From the NCBI RefSeq assembly GCF_039544005.1, contig NZ_BAABKV010000001.1, positions 3,224,001-3,288,000 of the forward strand: a DNA stretch of 64,000 nt, read 5' to 3'. The DNA comes from Kitasatospora paranensis. GTDB lineage: Bacteria > Actinomycetota > Actinomycetes > Streptomycetales > Streptomycetaceae. Positions within the stretch are counted from its first letter, which is position 1. Each line of letters begins with the position of its first letter. Below, piece by piece: positions 37,761 to 45,999 of this stretch. A program made the translations under genes and the position numbers. A model generated the notes under the pieces. The model saw only the letters and a list, made by a program, of their open reading frames with translations. It was not told the origin of the DNA and did no database searches.

Positions 37761-38342
37761 GTGGACATCTGGACCTATCAATCCGTGGAGTACGTGACCG
37801 TGGCCGGGGAGGCCTGGCTGGCGTCCGCCAGCGAGTACCCGCGCTCCATGCGGGCGCTGTGGGAGTCGCGCCCGTGGGCGCCCACCGTGCTGCCGTGCGG
37901 CCGCACCTTCGACGTGATCAGCATGCCCGCCCTGTTCGGCCGCCGGGTGCTGGACGAGCTGTGGGCCTCGGGCCCCGGCTGCGGCCCGGTCGCCGCCTAC
38001 CGCGGGCGCACCCTGCTGTTCGTCCAGCCCGGGGCGGCGCCGCGACTGCGCTCGCTGCTGGCCTGGGAGGAGTGGGCGCGGGACGTCCCGCCGCTGCTCT
38101 GCCACGGCCAGGGGGACGCGGTGACCGTCCCGCCCGTCCAGCGCATGGTGGACGCCCCGGACTCGCCGGGCCTCGGCGGCGGCCGGTGGATCGTCGCCCC
38201 GGACTCACGGGAACCCTGGCTGCCGGGCGCCGCGGTGGTGCTGTGGGCGTGCGTCCGGGCCGCCCGCGGTGGTCCGGGGAACACCCAGGGCGCACTCCTG
38301 GACACCGCGGACGGGCCGCTGCGGCCCGTCCCCTCGGCCTGA
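37761..38342 (+). CDS. Hypothetical protein with primase-polymerase-like features
   Basis: This 193-residue protein starts at GTG 37761. WLASASEYPRSMRALWESRPWAPTVLPCGRTFDVISMP and GCGPVAAYRGRTLLFVQPG resemble the N-terminal part of bifunctional primase/polymerase-like proteins common in streptomycetes, but the catalytic acidic residues cannot be identified with confidence. LLCHGQGDAVTVPPVQ and RWIVAPDS are further conserved-looking blocks; the last one recurs in the protein at 29632-30117. Its closeness to the nuclease-helicase operon may be chance. Confidence 0.55.
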   Translation: MDIWTYQSVEYVTVAGEAWLASASEYPRSMRALWESRPWAPTVLPCGRTFDVISMPALFGRRVLDELWASGPGCGPVAAYRGRTLLFVQPGAAPRLRSLLAWEEWARDVPPLLCHGQGDAVTVPPVQRMVDAPDSPGLGGGRWIVAPDSREPWLPGAAVVLWACVRAARGGPGNTQGALLDTADGPLRPVPSA

Positions 38343-38408
38343 CCACGGACCGCAGTATTCGATTTTGGTTCCGCCGCGCGCCGCTGCTAGAGTCTTCCAC
38401 GTCAGCAG

Positions 38409-38482
38409 GCGCCGCTAGCTCAGTTGGTTAGAGCAGCTGACTCTTAATCAGCGGGTCCGGGGTTCGAGTCCCTGGCGGCGCA
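38409..38482 (+). tRNA. tRNA-Lys (CTT anticodon), copy 1
   Basis: Acceptor GCGCCGC pairs with GCGGCGC. The anticodon stem GCTGA/TCAGC encloses CTCTTAA with anticodon CTT. CCA is not encoded. TTGGTT and TAGAGT, 17 bp apart, form its promoter about 20 bp upstream. Confidence 0.96.
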
Positions 38483-38490
38483 CAGACGGT

Positions 38491-38521
38491 CGAAGGCCCC
38501 TCGCGAAAGCGGGGGCCTTCG
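38491..38521 (+). terminator. Terminator after tRNA-Lys copy 1
   Basis: CGAAGGCCCC and GGGGCCTTCG form a 10-bp stem around an 11-nt loop, 8 bp after the tRNA. Confidence 0.85.
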
Positions 38522-38561
38522 GCGTTCCCCGGCGGCGTCCGGGCTGCTAACCTCCCCGGTC

Positions 38562-38876
38562 ATGGCGCCCGATGATCACCCGGAGGCCGCGCCCGGCGGC
38601 TTCGAGGCGTGGGTCCGCGCCGAGCTCGCCGACGCGGAGGCCGCCGCCCTGCGCGGACACCGGCGGGCCCGGCTGCGGGGGCGGTCGATGATCGTCCTGG
38701 CGGTGGTCTCCGGCATCGCCCTGGCCGTGGCGCTCGTGCTGGCGCCCCGGCCCTCGACCCTGCGGCCGGTACCCGGCCCGGCGCCCACGGCCCTCTCCGG
38801 GACTCCGAGCGGCGCCGCCTGCTGCCCGCCCGATCTGCCGGGCGGCTGCCCGCGCTGCTGGCCGGCCGGGCGCTGA
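38562..38876 (+). CDS. Small single-pass membrane protein
   Basis: A 104-residue frame encodes a polar, Arg-rich cytoplasmic N-terminus, one clear transmembrane helix (SMIVLAVVSGIALAVALVLA, about 42-61) and a short Pro-rich tail ending with CCPPDLPGGCPRC. No good Shine-Dalgarno sequence precedes the ATG. Its helix and its position before a terminator shared with pgi support a real gene, but the Cys-rich end may be out of frame. Function unknown. Confidence 0.5.
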   Translation: MAPDDHPEAAPGGFEAWVRAELADAEAAALRGHRRARLRGRSMIVLAVVSGIALAVALVLAPRPSTLRPVPGPAPTALSGTPSGAACCPPDLPGGCPRCWPAGR

Positions 38877-38892
38877 CCCGGCGCCGACCGCG

Positions 38893-38927
38893 CTCCGGGG
38901 CCGCCCTGCGGGAGGGCGGCCCCGGAG
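38893..38927. terminator. Bidirectional terminator between the small membrane protein and pgi
   Basis: CTCCGGGGCCGCCC and GGGCGGCCCCGGAG form a perfect 14-bp stem with a 7-nt loop, between convergent genes. Confidence 0.88.
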
Positions 38928-38937
38928 GGCGGCGGGC

Positions 38938-40599
38938 TCAGCGGCCGCGCAGCGTCCGGTAGCGCTCGACCAGGGCCGCCGTCGAACTGTCCAACTGCTC
39001 GACGCCCTCGCCGGTCAGCAGCACCGGCTCGATCCGCTTCGCCAGCACCTTGCCGAGCTCGACACCCCACTGGTCGAAGGAGTCGATGTTCCAGATCGCG
39101 CCCTGGACGAACACCTTGTGCTCGTAGAGGGCGACCAGCTGGCCGAGCACCGACGGGGTGAGCTCGGCGGCCAGCACGGTGGTGGTCGGGTGGTTGCCGC
39201 GGAAGGTCTTGTGCGGCACCAGCTCGGCGGGCACCCCCTCGGCGGCGACCTCCTCGGGCGTCTTGCCGAAGGCGAGCGCCTGGGTCTGTGCGAAGAAGTT
39301 CGCCATCAGCAGGTCGTGCTGGGCGACCAGGCCGGGCAGCAGGCTCTCGACCGGCTTGGCGAAGCCGATGAAGTCCGCCGGGATCACCTTGGTGCCCTGG
39401 TGCAGCAGCTGGTAGTAGGCGTGCTGGCCGTTGGTGCCGGGGGTGCCCCAGACCACCGGGCCGGTCTGCCAGGTGACCGGGTTGCCCTCGCGGTCCACCG
39501 ACTTGCCGTTGGACTCCATGTCGAGCTGCTGGAGGTAGGCGGTGAACTTCGACAGGTAGTGCGAGTACGGCAGCACGGCGTGCGCCTGGGCGTCGAAGAA
39601 CGCGCCGTACCAGACACCGAGCAGGCCGAGCAGCAGCGGCACGTTCTGCTCCGGCGGAGCGGTGCGGAAGTGCTCGTCGACCAGGTGGAAGCCGTCCAGC
39701 ATCTCGCGGAAGCGGTCCGGGCCGATGGCGATCATCAGCGAGAGGCCGATCGCCGAGTCGTAGGAGTAGCGGCCGCCCACCCAGTCCCAGAACTCGAACA
39801 TGTTGGCCACGTCGATGCCGAAGTCGGCGACGCCGCCGGCGTTGGTGGAGAGCGCCACGAAGTGCTTGGCGACCGCGTCGGTGTCCGCACGCAGTTCGGT
39901 GAGCAGCCAGTTCTTCGCGGAGACCGCGTTGGTGATGGTCTCGATGGTGGTGAAGGTCTTGGACGCGACGATGAACAGCGTCTCGGCGGCGTCCAGGCCG
40001 ACCAGCGCCTCGTTGAGGTCGGCGCCGTCCACGTTGGAGACGAAGCGGACATCGATGCCGCGGTCGCTGTAGGAGCGGAGCACCTCGTAGGCCATGGCCG
40101 GTCCGAGGTCGGAGCCGCCGATGCCGATGTTGACGACGGTGCGGATCCGCTTGCCGGTGTGGCCCGTCCAGGCGCCGCTGCGCACCCGGTCCGCGAAGGC
40201 GGCCATCTTGTCGAGGACGGCGTGCACCGCGGGGACGACGTTCTCGCCGTCGACCTCGACCACGGCGCCGCGCGGGGCGCGCAGCGCGGTGTGCAGGACG
40301 GCGCGGTCCTCGGTGATGTTGATCTTCTCGCCGCGGAACATGGCGTCCCGCAGTCCGGCGACGCCGGTGGCGGCGGCGAGCTCGCGCAGCAGGCCGAGCG
40401 TCTCGTCGGTCACCAGGTGCTTGGAGTAGTCGACGTGCAGGTCGCCGACGGCCAGGGTGTAGCGGCTGCCCCGCTCGGGGTCGGCGTCGAACAGCCCGCG
40501 CAGGTGCTGCTCCCCCAGCTCCGCGCGGTGCTTGCCCAGGGCCGCCCACTGCGGGGTGCGGTCCAGCGGCGTGCGACCGCCGGTGCGGTTCTCCGACAT
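38938..40599 (-). CDS. pgi: Glucose-6-phosphate isomerase
   Basis: This 553-residue glycolytic enzyme interconverts glucose 6-phosphate and fructose 6-phosphate. Both family signatures are present: [19 protein letters not shown] and [16 protein letters not shown], together with the substrate loop GIGGSDLGP and the catalytic region [18 protein letters not shown] 7 nt before the ATG fixes the start. Length and motifs are normal. Confidence 0.97.
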   Translation of the reverse strand: MSENRTGGRTPLDRTPQWAALGKHRAELGEQHLRGLFDADPERGSRYTLAVGDLHVDYSKHLVTDETLGLLRELAAATGVAGLRDAMFRGEKINITEDRAVLHTALRAPRGAVVEVDGENVVPAVHAVLDKMAAFADRVRSGAWTGHTGKRIRTVVNIGIGGSDLGPAMAYEVLRSYSDRGIDVRFVSNVDGADLNEALVGLDAAETLFIVASKTFTTIETITNAVSAKNWLLTELRADTDAVAKHFVALSTNAGGVADFGIDVANMFEFWDWVGGRYSYDSAIGLSLMIAIGPDRFREMLDGFHLVDEHFRTAPPEQNVPLLLGLLGVWYGAFFDAQAHAVLPYSHYLSKFTAYLQQLDMESNGKSVDREGNPVTWQTGPVVWGTPGTNGQHAYYQLLHQGTKVIPADFIGFAKPVESLLPGLVAQHDLLMANFFAQTQALAFGKTPEEVAAEGVPAELVPHKTFRGNHPTTTVLAAELTPSVLGQLVALYEHKVFVQGAIWNIDSFDQWGVELGKVLAKRIEPVLLTGEGVEQLDSSTAALVERYRTLRGR

Positions 40600-40740
40600 C
40601 GGTTGCTCCTTGAGTCATCCGGTTTGCAGTACCTGCACTGGGCCAGGCGGGAGGGAGCGCGAGGTCAGGCGGTACGTGGTGCGTGTGCCGGCTCCGTCGA
40701 CGGCCTTGCCCGCGGCCAGCCTATCCCCGGCCCGGCCCGC

Positions 40741-42323
40741 TCACTTGCGTGTCGAGCGGAGGTCGAGCTGGCGCAGCACCTCGTCGGCGAGTTCCGGGTC
40801 GCCGCCGGGTTCGTTACGGGCCGTCAGCACCTCGCGCCGGGAGGCGGCGATCATCTCCTGCTCGACGGCGGCGGCGGTGCGCCACTGGGCGAAGCGGCGG
40901 CGCGCCTCGGCGGACTCCTCCTCCTCGTACTTCTCGGGGCAGAGCCGGGCCAGCCGGTCGTGCTGGCGCTCGCGGAGGCGGTCGGCGAGTTCGACCGGCA
41001 GGGGGCGTTCCTCCTCCAGTTCGCCCAGTCGGACGAGTCCGGCCTTGGCCGCCCGCCACCAGAGTTCGCGCACCGCCTGCTCGTGCAGGTCCTTGTCGAT
41101 CCCCAGGCCCAGCCCGCGCACCACGAACGGCAGGCTGAGTCCCTGCACCAACAGGGTGAACAGGACGACGCTGAACGCCACGAAGACGATCTCGCTGCGC
41201 GCCGGGAAGCCCGTCCCGGCGTGCGTGGTGAGCGGCACGGCCAGGGCCAGCGCCACGGTGGCCACCCCGCGCATCCCCGACCACCAGAGCACGACCGTCT
41301 CGCGCCAGCTGATCGGGGTGTCCTCCTCCTCGCCCCCGCTGACCCGCTTGGACAGCCAGGCCGCCGGCAGCAGCCACAGCAGCCTGGTCAGGACGACCGC
41401 CGCGATCACCCAGGCGGTGTCGCCCAGCATGCCGCGCCAGCTGTCCCGGACGTCGGCGAGCACGGTGGCCAGCTCCAGTCCGATCAGGCCGAAGGCCACG
41501 CCGGTGATCAGGATCTCGACGATCTCCCAGAACGCGTTGCCGACCAGCCGGTAGGCGACCTCGTCCGCGTCGGCGGCGCGGTCGGCCAGGTAGAGCGCGC
41601 AGACCACCACGGCCAGCACGCCCGAGCCGTGCGTCTCCTCGGCCAGGGTGTAGGCGGCGAACGGGACCAGCAGGTTGAGCGCGACCTGCTGGGTGGGATC
41701 GTCGAGCCGGCCCGCCAGCCGGCTGTTGAGCCAGCCGAGGCCGATGCCGACGACGACGGCGACCACCGCGGACAGCACGAAGCGCAGCGCCGCGTCCGGC
41801 ACCGAGAAGTCGCCGTCGACCACGGCCTCGACCGCCAGCGAGTAGACGACGATCGCGGTGACGTCGTTGAACAGGCCCTCGCTCTCCAGCATCGCGACCA
41901 GTCGGCGGGGCAGCCCGATCGAGCCGGCGACCGCGACCGCGGCCACCGGGTCGGGCGGTGAGACGAGGGCGCCGAGGGCGACCGCGGCGGCGATCGGCAG
42001 CCCGGGCACCCGCCACCGGAAGACCAGGGCCACCACCGTGGTGGTCACCACCACCAGCGCCACGGCGAGCAGCAGGATCGAGGTGATGTTGGCCCGGAAG
42101 TGCCGGACGGAGGAGCGCCGGGCCACCGCGAAGATCAGCGGGGGAGCACCAGCGGCAGGATCAGATCGGGGTCGACGGTGACGTTCGGGATCTGCGGGAC
42201 GAGCGCCATCACCAGGCCGAGCAGGGTCATCAGCACGGGCTGGGGCACGTGGATCCGGCGGGCCAGCGGCATCGTGACGACCGAGGCCAGCAGTACCAGG
42301 AACAGCAGTGACAGCTGGGCCAC
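40741..42323 (-). CDS. CPA1-type Na+/H+ antiporter (frame broken once)
   Basis: The repaired protein has about 527 residues: ten or more helices, then a cytoplasmic, acidic C-terminal domain (VRLGELEEERPLPVELADRLRER). The ion-site motif is visible in SPPDPVAAVAVAGSIGLPRRL, and FNDVTAIVVYSLAVE contains the conserved Asn-Asp pair. It exports Na+ (or K+) for protons. The N-terminal part starts at GTG 42323 with GGAGGT upstream and runs in one frame to the G run 42140-42144. One more base there (a C on the coding strand) gives LVLPPLIFAVARR and joins the rest. Confidence 0.85.
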
Positions 42324-42430
42324 CGTTCGACCTCCGTGACGTGCGGCTCCCGACCCTGCGGCCGAGCATAAGTGTGACAAAGAGGCCTGCCCGGCAGGGC
42401 TCGCCGGGCCTGGACCAGCGGAGGTGGGCA

Positions 42431-43288
42431 GTGCGGGCACTGGTCCACCGGGGTGCGGGATCGGGCCCGGCGGGCATCGGCACGGCGGAGCGGCCGCTGC
42501 CGGGGCCGGGGCAGCTGCTCGTCCGGGTGGTGGCGGCGGGCTGGCCCGCGGGCCGGCCCGCCCGGCCCGGCATCGTGGGCGAGGAGTTCGCCGGGACGGT
42601 GGAGCGGCTCGGCGCGGGCGCCTACGGCTGGGAGCGCGGCGACGACGTGCTCGGTCACTGCCCGTCCGGCGCGTGCGCCGAGTACGTGGCGGTGGACGCC
42701 GAACGGGTGGCGGGCCGCCCGGCCGCCCTGCCGTGGGCCGAGGCCGCGCTGCTGCCGGTGACCGCGGCCGGCGCCCGGGCCGCCCTGGACAAGCTGCGGG
42801 TCCGGCGCGGGGAGACCCTGCTGGTGCACGGCGCGCAGGCACCGGCGGGCCGGGTGGCCGTCCGGCTCGCGCTGGCCCGCGGGGCCGCGGTGGTCGCGGT
42901 GGCGCCGGCGGCGGCCCGGCCGGCGTTGCGGGAGGCCGGCGCGGTGCCGGTCGGCTACGGCGTCGGCCTGGGCGGGCGGATCCGGGCTGCGGCCCCGGCC
43001 GGGGTGGACGCCGTCCTCGATGCGGCCGGCCGGGCCGCCGGGCCGCTCTGGTCGGCGCTGGCGGGCGGGCCGGGCCGGGTCGCGGCGCTGGGCCCGGTGC
43101 CGGGCGGCCGGTCGGGCGCCGTCGCCGAGTCGGCGGCGCTGGCGGAGCTGGTGGAGCTGTGGGAGGAGGGCGCCTTCCGGGTTGAGCCGGACGTCGTCGT
43201 CCCGCTGGAGCGGGCCGCGGAGGTGGAGCGGCGCGCGGGTGACGGCCGATCGGTCGTCGTCACCCTGGTGGCCCTGCGGCGGATGTGA
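42431..43288 (+). CDS. Medium-chain reductase (quinone-oxidoreductase-like)
   Basis: This 285-residue protein has the GroES-like catalytic domain shortened to its core (GIVGEEFAGTVERLGAG, RGDDVLGHCPSGACAEYVAV) and a Rossmann domain with LLVHGAQAPAGRVAVRLA for NADPH. Zinc ligands are missing, as in quinone oxidoreductases. It is about 30 residues shorter than usual and very rich in Ala and Gly. GGAGGTG precedes GTG 42431. Substrate unknown. It is divergent from the antiporter. Confidence 0.8.
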   Translation: MRALVHRGAGSGPAGIGTAERPLPGPGQLLVRVVAAGWPAGRPARPGIVGEEFAGTVERLGAGAYGWERGDDVLGHCPSGACAEYVAVDAERVAGRPAALPWAEAALLPVTAAGARAALDKLRVRRGETLLVHGAQAPAGRVAVRLALARGAAVVAVAPAAARPALREAGAVPVGYGVGLGGRIRAAAPAGVDAVLDAAGRAAGPLWSALAGGPGRVAALGPVPGGRSGAVAESAALAELVELWEEGAFRVEPDVVVPLERAAEVERRAGDGRSVVVTLVALRRM

Positions 43289-43301
43289 TGGGGTGGTGGC
43301 C

Positions 43302-43874
43302 ATGGCCGATCCGCTGGACACCGTCGAGTTCGACTCCGCCGAGGCGTTCGAGGCGTGGCTGGACTCCCACCACGCGACCTCGCCGGGCGTCTGGCTGCGG
43401 CTGCGCAAGAAGGCGCCCGGGGTGACCGCCCTCGACTACCGGCAGGCGCTGGACGTGGCGCTCTGCCACGGCTGGATCGACGGGCAGAAGCGCGCCCAGG
43501 ACGAGCGCCACTGGCTGCAGAAGTTCGGCCCGCGGACGGCCCGCAGCCGCTGGTCCAAGATCAACCGGCAGAAGGCCGAGGATCTGACCGCGCAGGGGCG
43601 GATGCGCCCGGCCGGCCTCGCCGAGGTCGAGCGCGCCCGCGCCGACGGCCGGTGGGAGGCCGCCTACGACAGCCCGCGGACGGCCACCGTCCCGGAGGAC
43701 CTGGCGGCGGCGCTGGCCGCCGAACCGGCGGCGCAGGCGTTCTTCGCCGGCCTCGACGCCGCCAACCGCTACTCCGTGCTGCACCGGGTGCAGGAGGCGA
43801 AGCGGCCGGAGACCCGGGCCCGCCGGATCGAACGGTTCGTGGCCATGCTGGCGGCCGGGGAGAAGCTGCACTGA
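43302..43874 (+). CDS. YdeI/OmdA-family protein
   Basis: This is a 190-residue cytoplasmic protein. FEAWLDSHHATSPGVWLRLRKK and DYRQALDVALCHGWIDGQKR are the characteristic opening blocks of the YdeI/OmdA family, and the C-terminal AKRPETRARRIERFVAMLAAGEKLH is the usual helical end. Members have been linked to resistance to some peptides, but the molecular role is not settled. It follows the reductase after 13 bp and may be co-transcribed. Confidence 0.85.
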   Translation: MADPLDTVEFDSAEAFEAWLDSHHATSPGVWLRLRKKAPGVTALDYRQALDVALCHGWIDGQKRAQDERHWLQKFGPRTARSRWSKINRQKAEDLTAQGRMRPAGLAEVERARADGRWEAAYDSPRTATVPEDLAAALAAEPAAQAFFAGLDAANRYSVLHRVQEAKRPETRARRIERFVAMLAAGEKLH

Positions 43875-43937
43875 GCCCGTACGGTGCACAGATGTGCGTC
43901 CGACCTGCGGGAGCGTGTATGGTTGCGACGTCGGTAG

Positions 43938-44011
43938 GCGCCGCTAGCTCAGTTGGTTAGAGCAGCTGACTCTTAATCAGCGGGTCCGGGGTTCGAGTCC
44001 CTGGCGGCGCA
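43938..44011 (+). tRNA. tRNA-Lys (CTT anticodon), copy 2
   Basis: Identical over its 74 bases to the copy at 38409-38482. TATGGT about 20 bp upstream can serve as -10 box. Confidence 0.96.
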
Positions 44012-44020
44012 CAGACGGTC

Positions 44021-44051
44021 CGAAGGCCCCTCGCGGAAGCGGGGGCCTTCG
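44021..44051 (+). terminator. Terminator after tRNA-Lys copy 2
   Basis: The same CGAAGGCCCC/GGGGCCTTCG hairpin as after copy 1, with one loop change. It also lies at the 3' end of the convergent chitinase gene. Confidence 0.85.
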
Positions 44052-44059
44052 GCGTTCCG

Positions 44060-45754
44060 TCAGCCGAAGTAGGAGTCGAAGTTCTTGGAGAACTCCCGGC
44101 CGCCGAACTGGTCCCAGTTGACGGACCAGGTCATCAGGCCGCGCAGGCCGGGCTGCACGCCGGCCTTCGGGACGTAGCTGCCGCAGTTGGTGCCCTTGGT
44201 GAGGCAGTCCAGCGCCTTGTCCACCTCGGCGGGGGCGACGTAGCCGTTGCCCGCGTTGGTGGTGGCCGGCATGCCGATCGCCACCTGGGAGGGCGCGAGC
44301 GCCGGGAACATGTTGGCGGTGTTGCCCGCCACCGGGAAGCCCTTGAGCAGCATGTCGGTCATCGCGATGTGGAAGTCGGCGCCGCCCATCGAGTGGTACT
44401 GGTTGTCCAGGCCCATGATGGAGCCGGAGTTGTAGTCCTGGACGTGCAGCAGCGTGAGGTCGTTGCGCAGGGCGTAGATCACCGGCAGGTAGGCGCCGGC
44501 CCGCGGGTCCTGGCCGCCCCACGGCCCGGAGCCGTAGTACTGGTAGCCGAGCTGGACGAAGAACGTTTCCGGGGCCATGGTCAGCACGAAGTTCTGCCCG
44601 TACTTGGCCTTGAGCGTCTTCAGCGCCGAGATCAGGTTCACGATGACCGGGCTGGTCGGGTTCTTGAAGTCGGTGTCGCCGGTGTCGAGCGACAGCGAGT
44701 GGCCCTCGAAGTCGATGTCGAGGCCGTTCAGGCCCCACTTGTCGATGATCGCGGAGACCGAGGAGACGAAGGTGTCTCGGGCCGCGGTGGTGGTGAGCTG
44801 CACCTGGCCGTTCTGGCCGCCGATGGAGATCAGCACCTTCTTGCCCTGGGCCTGCTTGGCGGCGATGGCCGCCTTGAAGTCGGCGTCGGACTCGACGTTC
44901 GGGCACTCGCTGGCGGAGCAGCGGTTGAACCGGATGTCGCCCGAGGTCACCGAGGTCGGCTCGCCGAAGGAGAGGTCGATGACGTCCCAGGAGTCCGGGA
45001 CGTCGGCCATCCGGGTGTAGCCGGCGCCGTTGGCGAAGCTGGCGTGCAGGTAGCCGACCAGGGCGTGGGTGGGCAGCCCGCCGCCGGGCGGCGGGGTGGT
45101 GGGCGGCTGGCTCGTCGGGGGCTGCGACGTGGGGGGCTGCGAGGTGGGCGGCTGGGACGTCGGCGGCTGGCTCGTCGGGGGCTGCGACGTCGGGGGCTGC
45201 GAGGTGGGCGGGGCGGAGGACGCCGGTGCGCCGGGCCCGTCCAGCGAGACGTCGTCGGCGTTGTAGGTGCCCTGGCCGTACCAGCCGTGGGTCCAGACGG
45301 TGGCGCTGGTCTGGCTCGCGCCGGTGGTGAAGCTGACGGTGAGCTTCTGGTAGGCGCCGCCGGTGCTGGGCGTCCAGGTCGAGGCGCCGCCGTCGACGCC
45401 CAGGTAGACGTAGGCGCCCTTCACCCAGGCGCTGAGCGTGTAGGCGGTGTTGGGGGCGACCGTGACGGTCTGGCTGCACTGGGCGTTGTCGCTGGCCGAG
45501 GCGGCTCCGGCGAGGGCGTAACTGCCGGTGTGCGACTGGCCGGTGACGATGCTGCCGGTGTTGCCGGTGCAGCTCCAGGGGGCGAGCGAGCCGCTCTCGA
45601 AGCCGCCGTTGCTCAGGAATTCGCCGGCCGTCGCCGAGGAGGCGAGGCCGAAGGTCAGCGCGGCCGCGCCGGCGGCGGCGACGGCCCAGGCGGTGGAGGC
45701 CGCGAGCAGCCGGCGGCCGGGCGCGGCGTGGGCAGGTCTGGGGGACATGGGCAT
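44060..45754 (-). CDS. Secreted GH18 chitinase with N-terminal carbohydrate-binding domain
   Basis: This 564-residue protein starts with a signal peptide (RRLLAASTAWAVAAAGAAAL, cut near SSATA-GE). A beta-sandwich binding domain follows (EFLSNGGFESGSLAPWSCTG to about residue 175), then eight PPTSQ repeats as a linker, then the GH18 barrel. The catalytic motif is NGLDIDFE; the acid Glu is residue 350 or so and both nearby Asp are present, but the first Asp of the usual DxxDxDxE is Asn. YNSGSIMG and MTWSVNWD are further active-site strands. It should degrade chitin outside the cell. Two DasR-like sites lie 100 bp upstream. Confidence 0.93.
   Translation of the reverse strand: MPMSPRPAHAAPGRRLLAASTAWAVAAAGAAALTFGLASSATAGEFLSNGGFESGSLAPWSCTGNTGSIVTGQSHTGSYALAGAASASDNAQCSQTVTVAPNTAYTLSAWVKGAYVYLGVDGGASTWTPSTGGAYQKLTVSFTTGASQTSATVWTHGWYGQGTYNADDVSLDGPGAPASSAPPTSQPPTSQPPTSQPPTSQPPTSQPPTSQPPTSQPPTTPPPGGGLPTHALVGYLHASFANGAGYTRMADVPDSWDVIDLSFGEPTSVTSGDIRFNRCSASECPNVESDADFKAAIAAKQAQGKKVLISIGGQNGQVQLTTTAARDTFVSSVSAIIDKWGLNGLDIDFEGHSLSLDTGDTDFKNPTSPVIVNLISALKTLKAKYGQNFVLTMAPETFFVQLGYQYYGSGPWGGQDPRAGAYLPVIYALRNDLTLLHVQDYNSGSIMGLDNQYHSMGGADFHIAMTDMLLKGFPVAGNTANMFPALAPSQVAIGMPATTNAGNGYVAPAEVDKALDCLTKGTNCGSYVPKAGVQPGLRGLMTWSVNWDQFGGREFSKNFDSYFG
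45083..45210 (-). repeat. 15-bp minisatellite coding for the chitinase linker
   Basis: Eight units of 15 bp code for PPTSQ. A block of several units appears twice almost unchanged, so the array seems to have grown by duplication. Confidence 0.85.
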
Positions 45755-45852
45755 GTGGGGGTGCTCCTGCCGTAGGGCGTGGGGGCGTCCGGTGCCGGTG
45801 GGGGTCGGCCGGGGGCAGCCCGCAGCGGCGGCCCCGACCTACCGGCTGCCGC

Positions 45853-45884
45853 ATTGGACTGGACCACACTTGGACTAGACCACT
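45853..45884. promoter_or_regulatory. Two DasR-like sites before the chitinase gene
   Basis: ATTGGACTGGACCACA (45853-45868) and CTTGGACTAGACCACT (45869-45884) lie side by side. On the minus strand the second reads AGTGGTCTAGTCCAAG, close to the DasR consensus AGTGGTCTAGACCACT. DasR is the GntR-type repressor of chitin and N-acetylglucosamine genes in Streptomyces; direct repeats of this kind are known from chitinase promoters. Confidence 0.75.
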
Positions 45885-45999
45885 GAAGCGAATCCCCGTG
45901 CGCCTGTCAATGGAGTCCGGCGCACCGTCAGGGTCCGGCGGCCCGCGCGGAGTAGAGCGGCGGGTTGCGAGGCCCGCACGGGCGCCGAACCATGGAGAA

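Noticed and set aside
39118..41961. Open frame of 947 codons antisense to pgi and the antiporter
   Set aside because: Both minus-strand genes have complete families and motifs. The long antisense frame is a by-product of GC-rich third positions.
38409..44011. Integrated element bounded by tRNA-Lys att sites
   Set aside because: No integrase, excisionase or plasmid gene lies between or beside the copies. The enclosed genes (pgi, antiporter and others) are ordinary core genes.
45083..45210. CRISPR-like array
   Set aside because: The 15-bp units are contiguous, without spacers, and code in frame for a Pro-rich linker of the chitinase.
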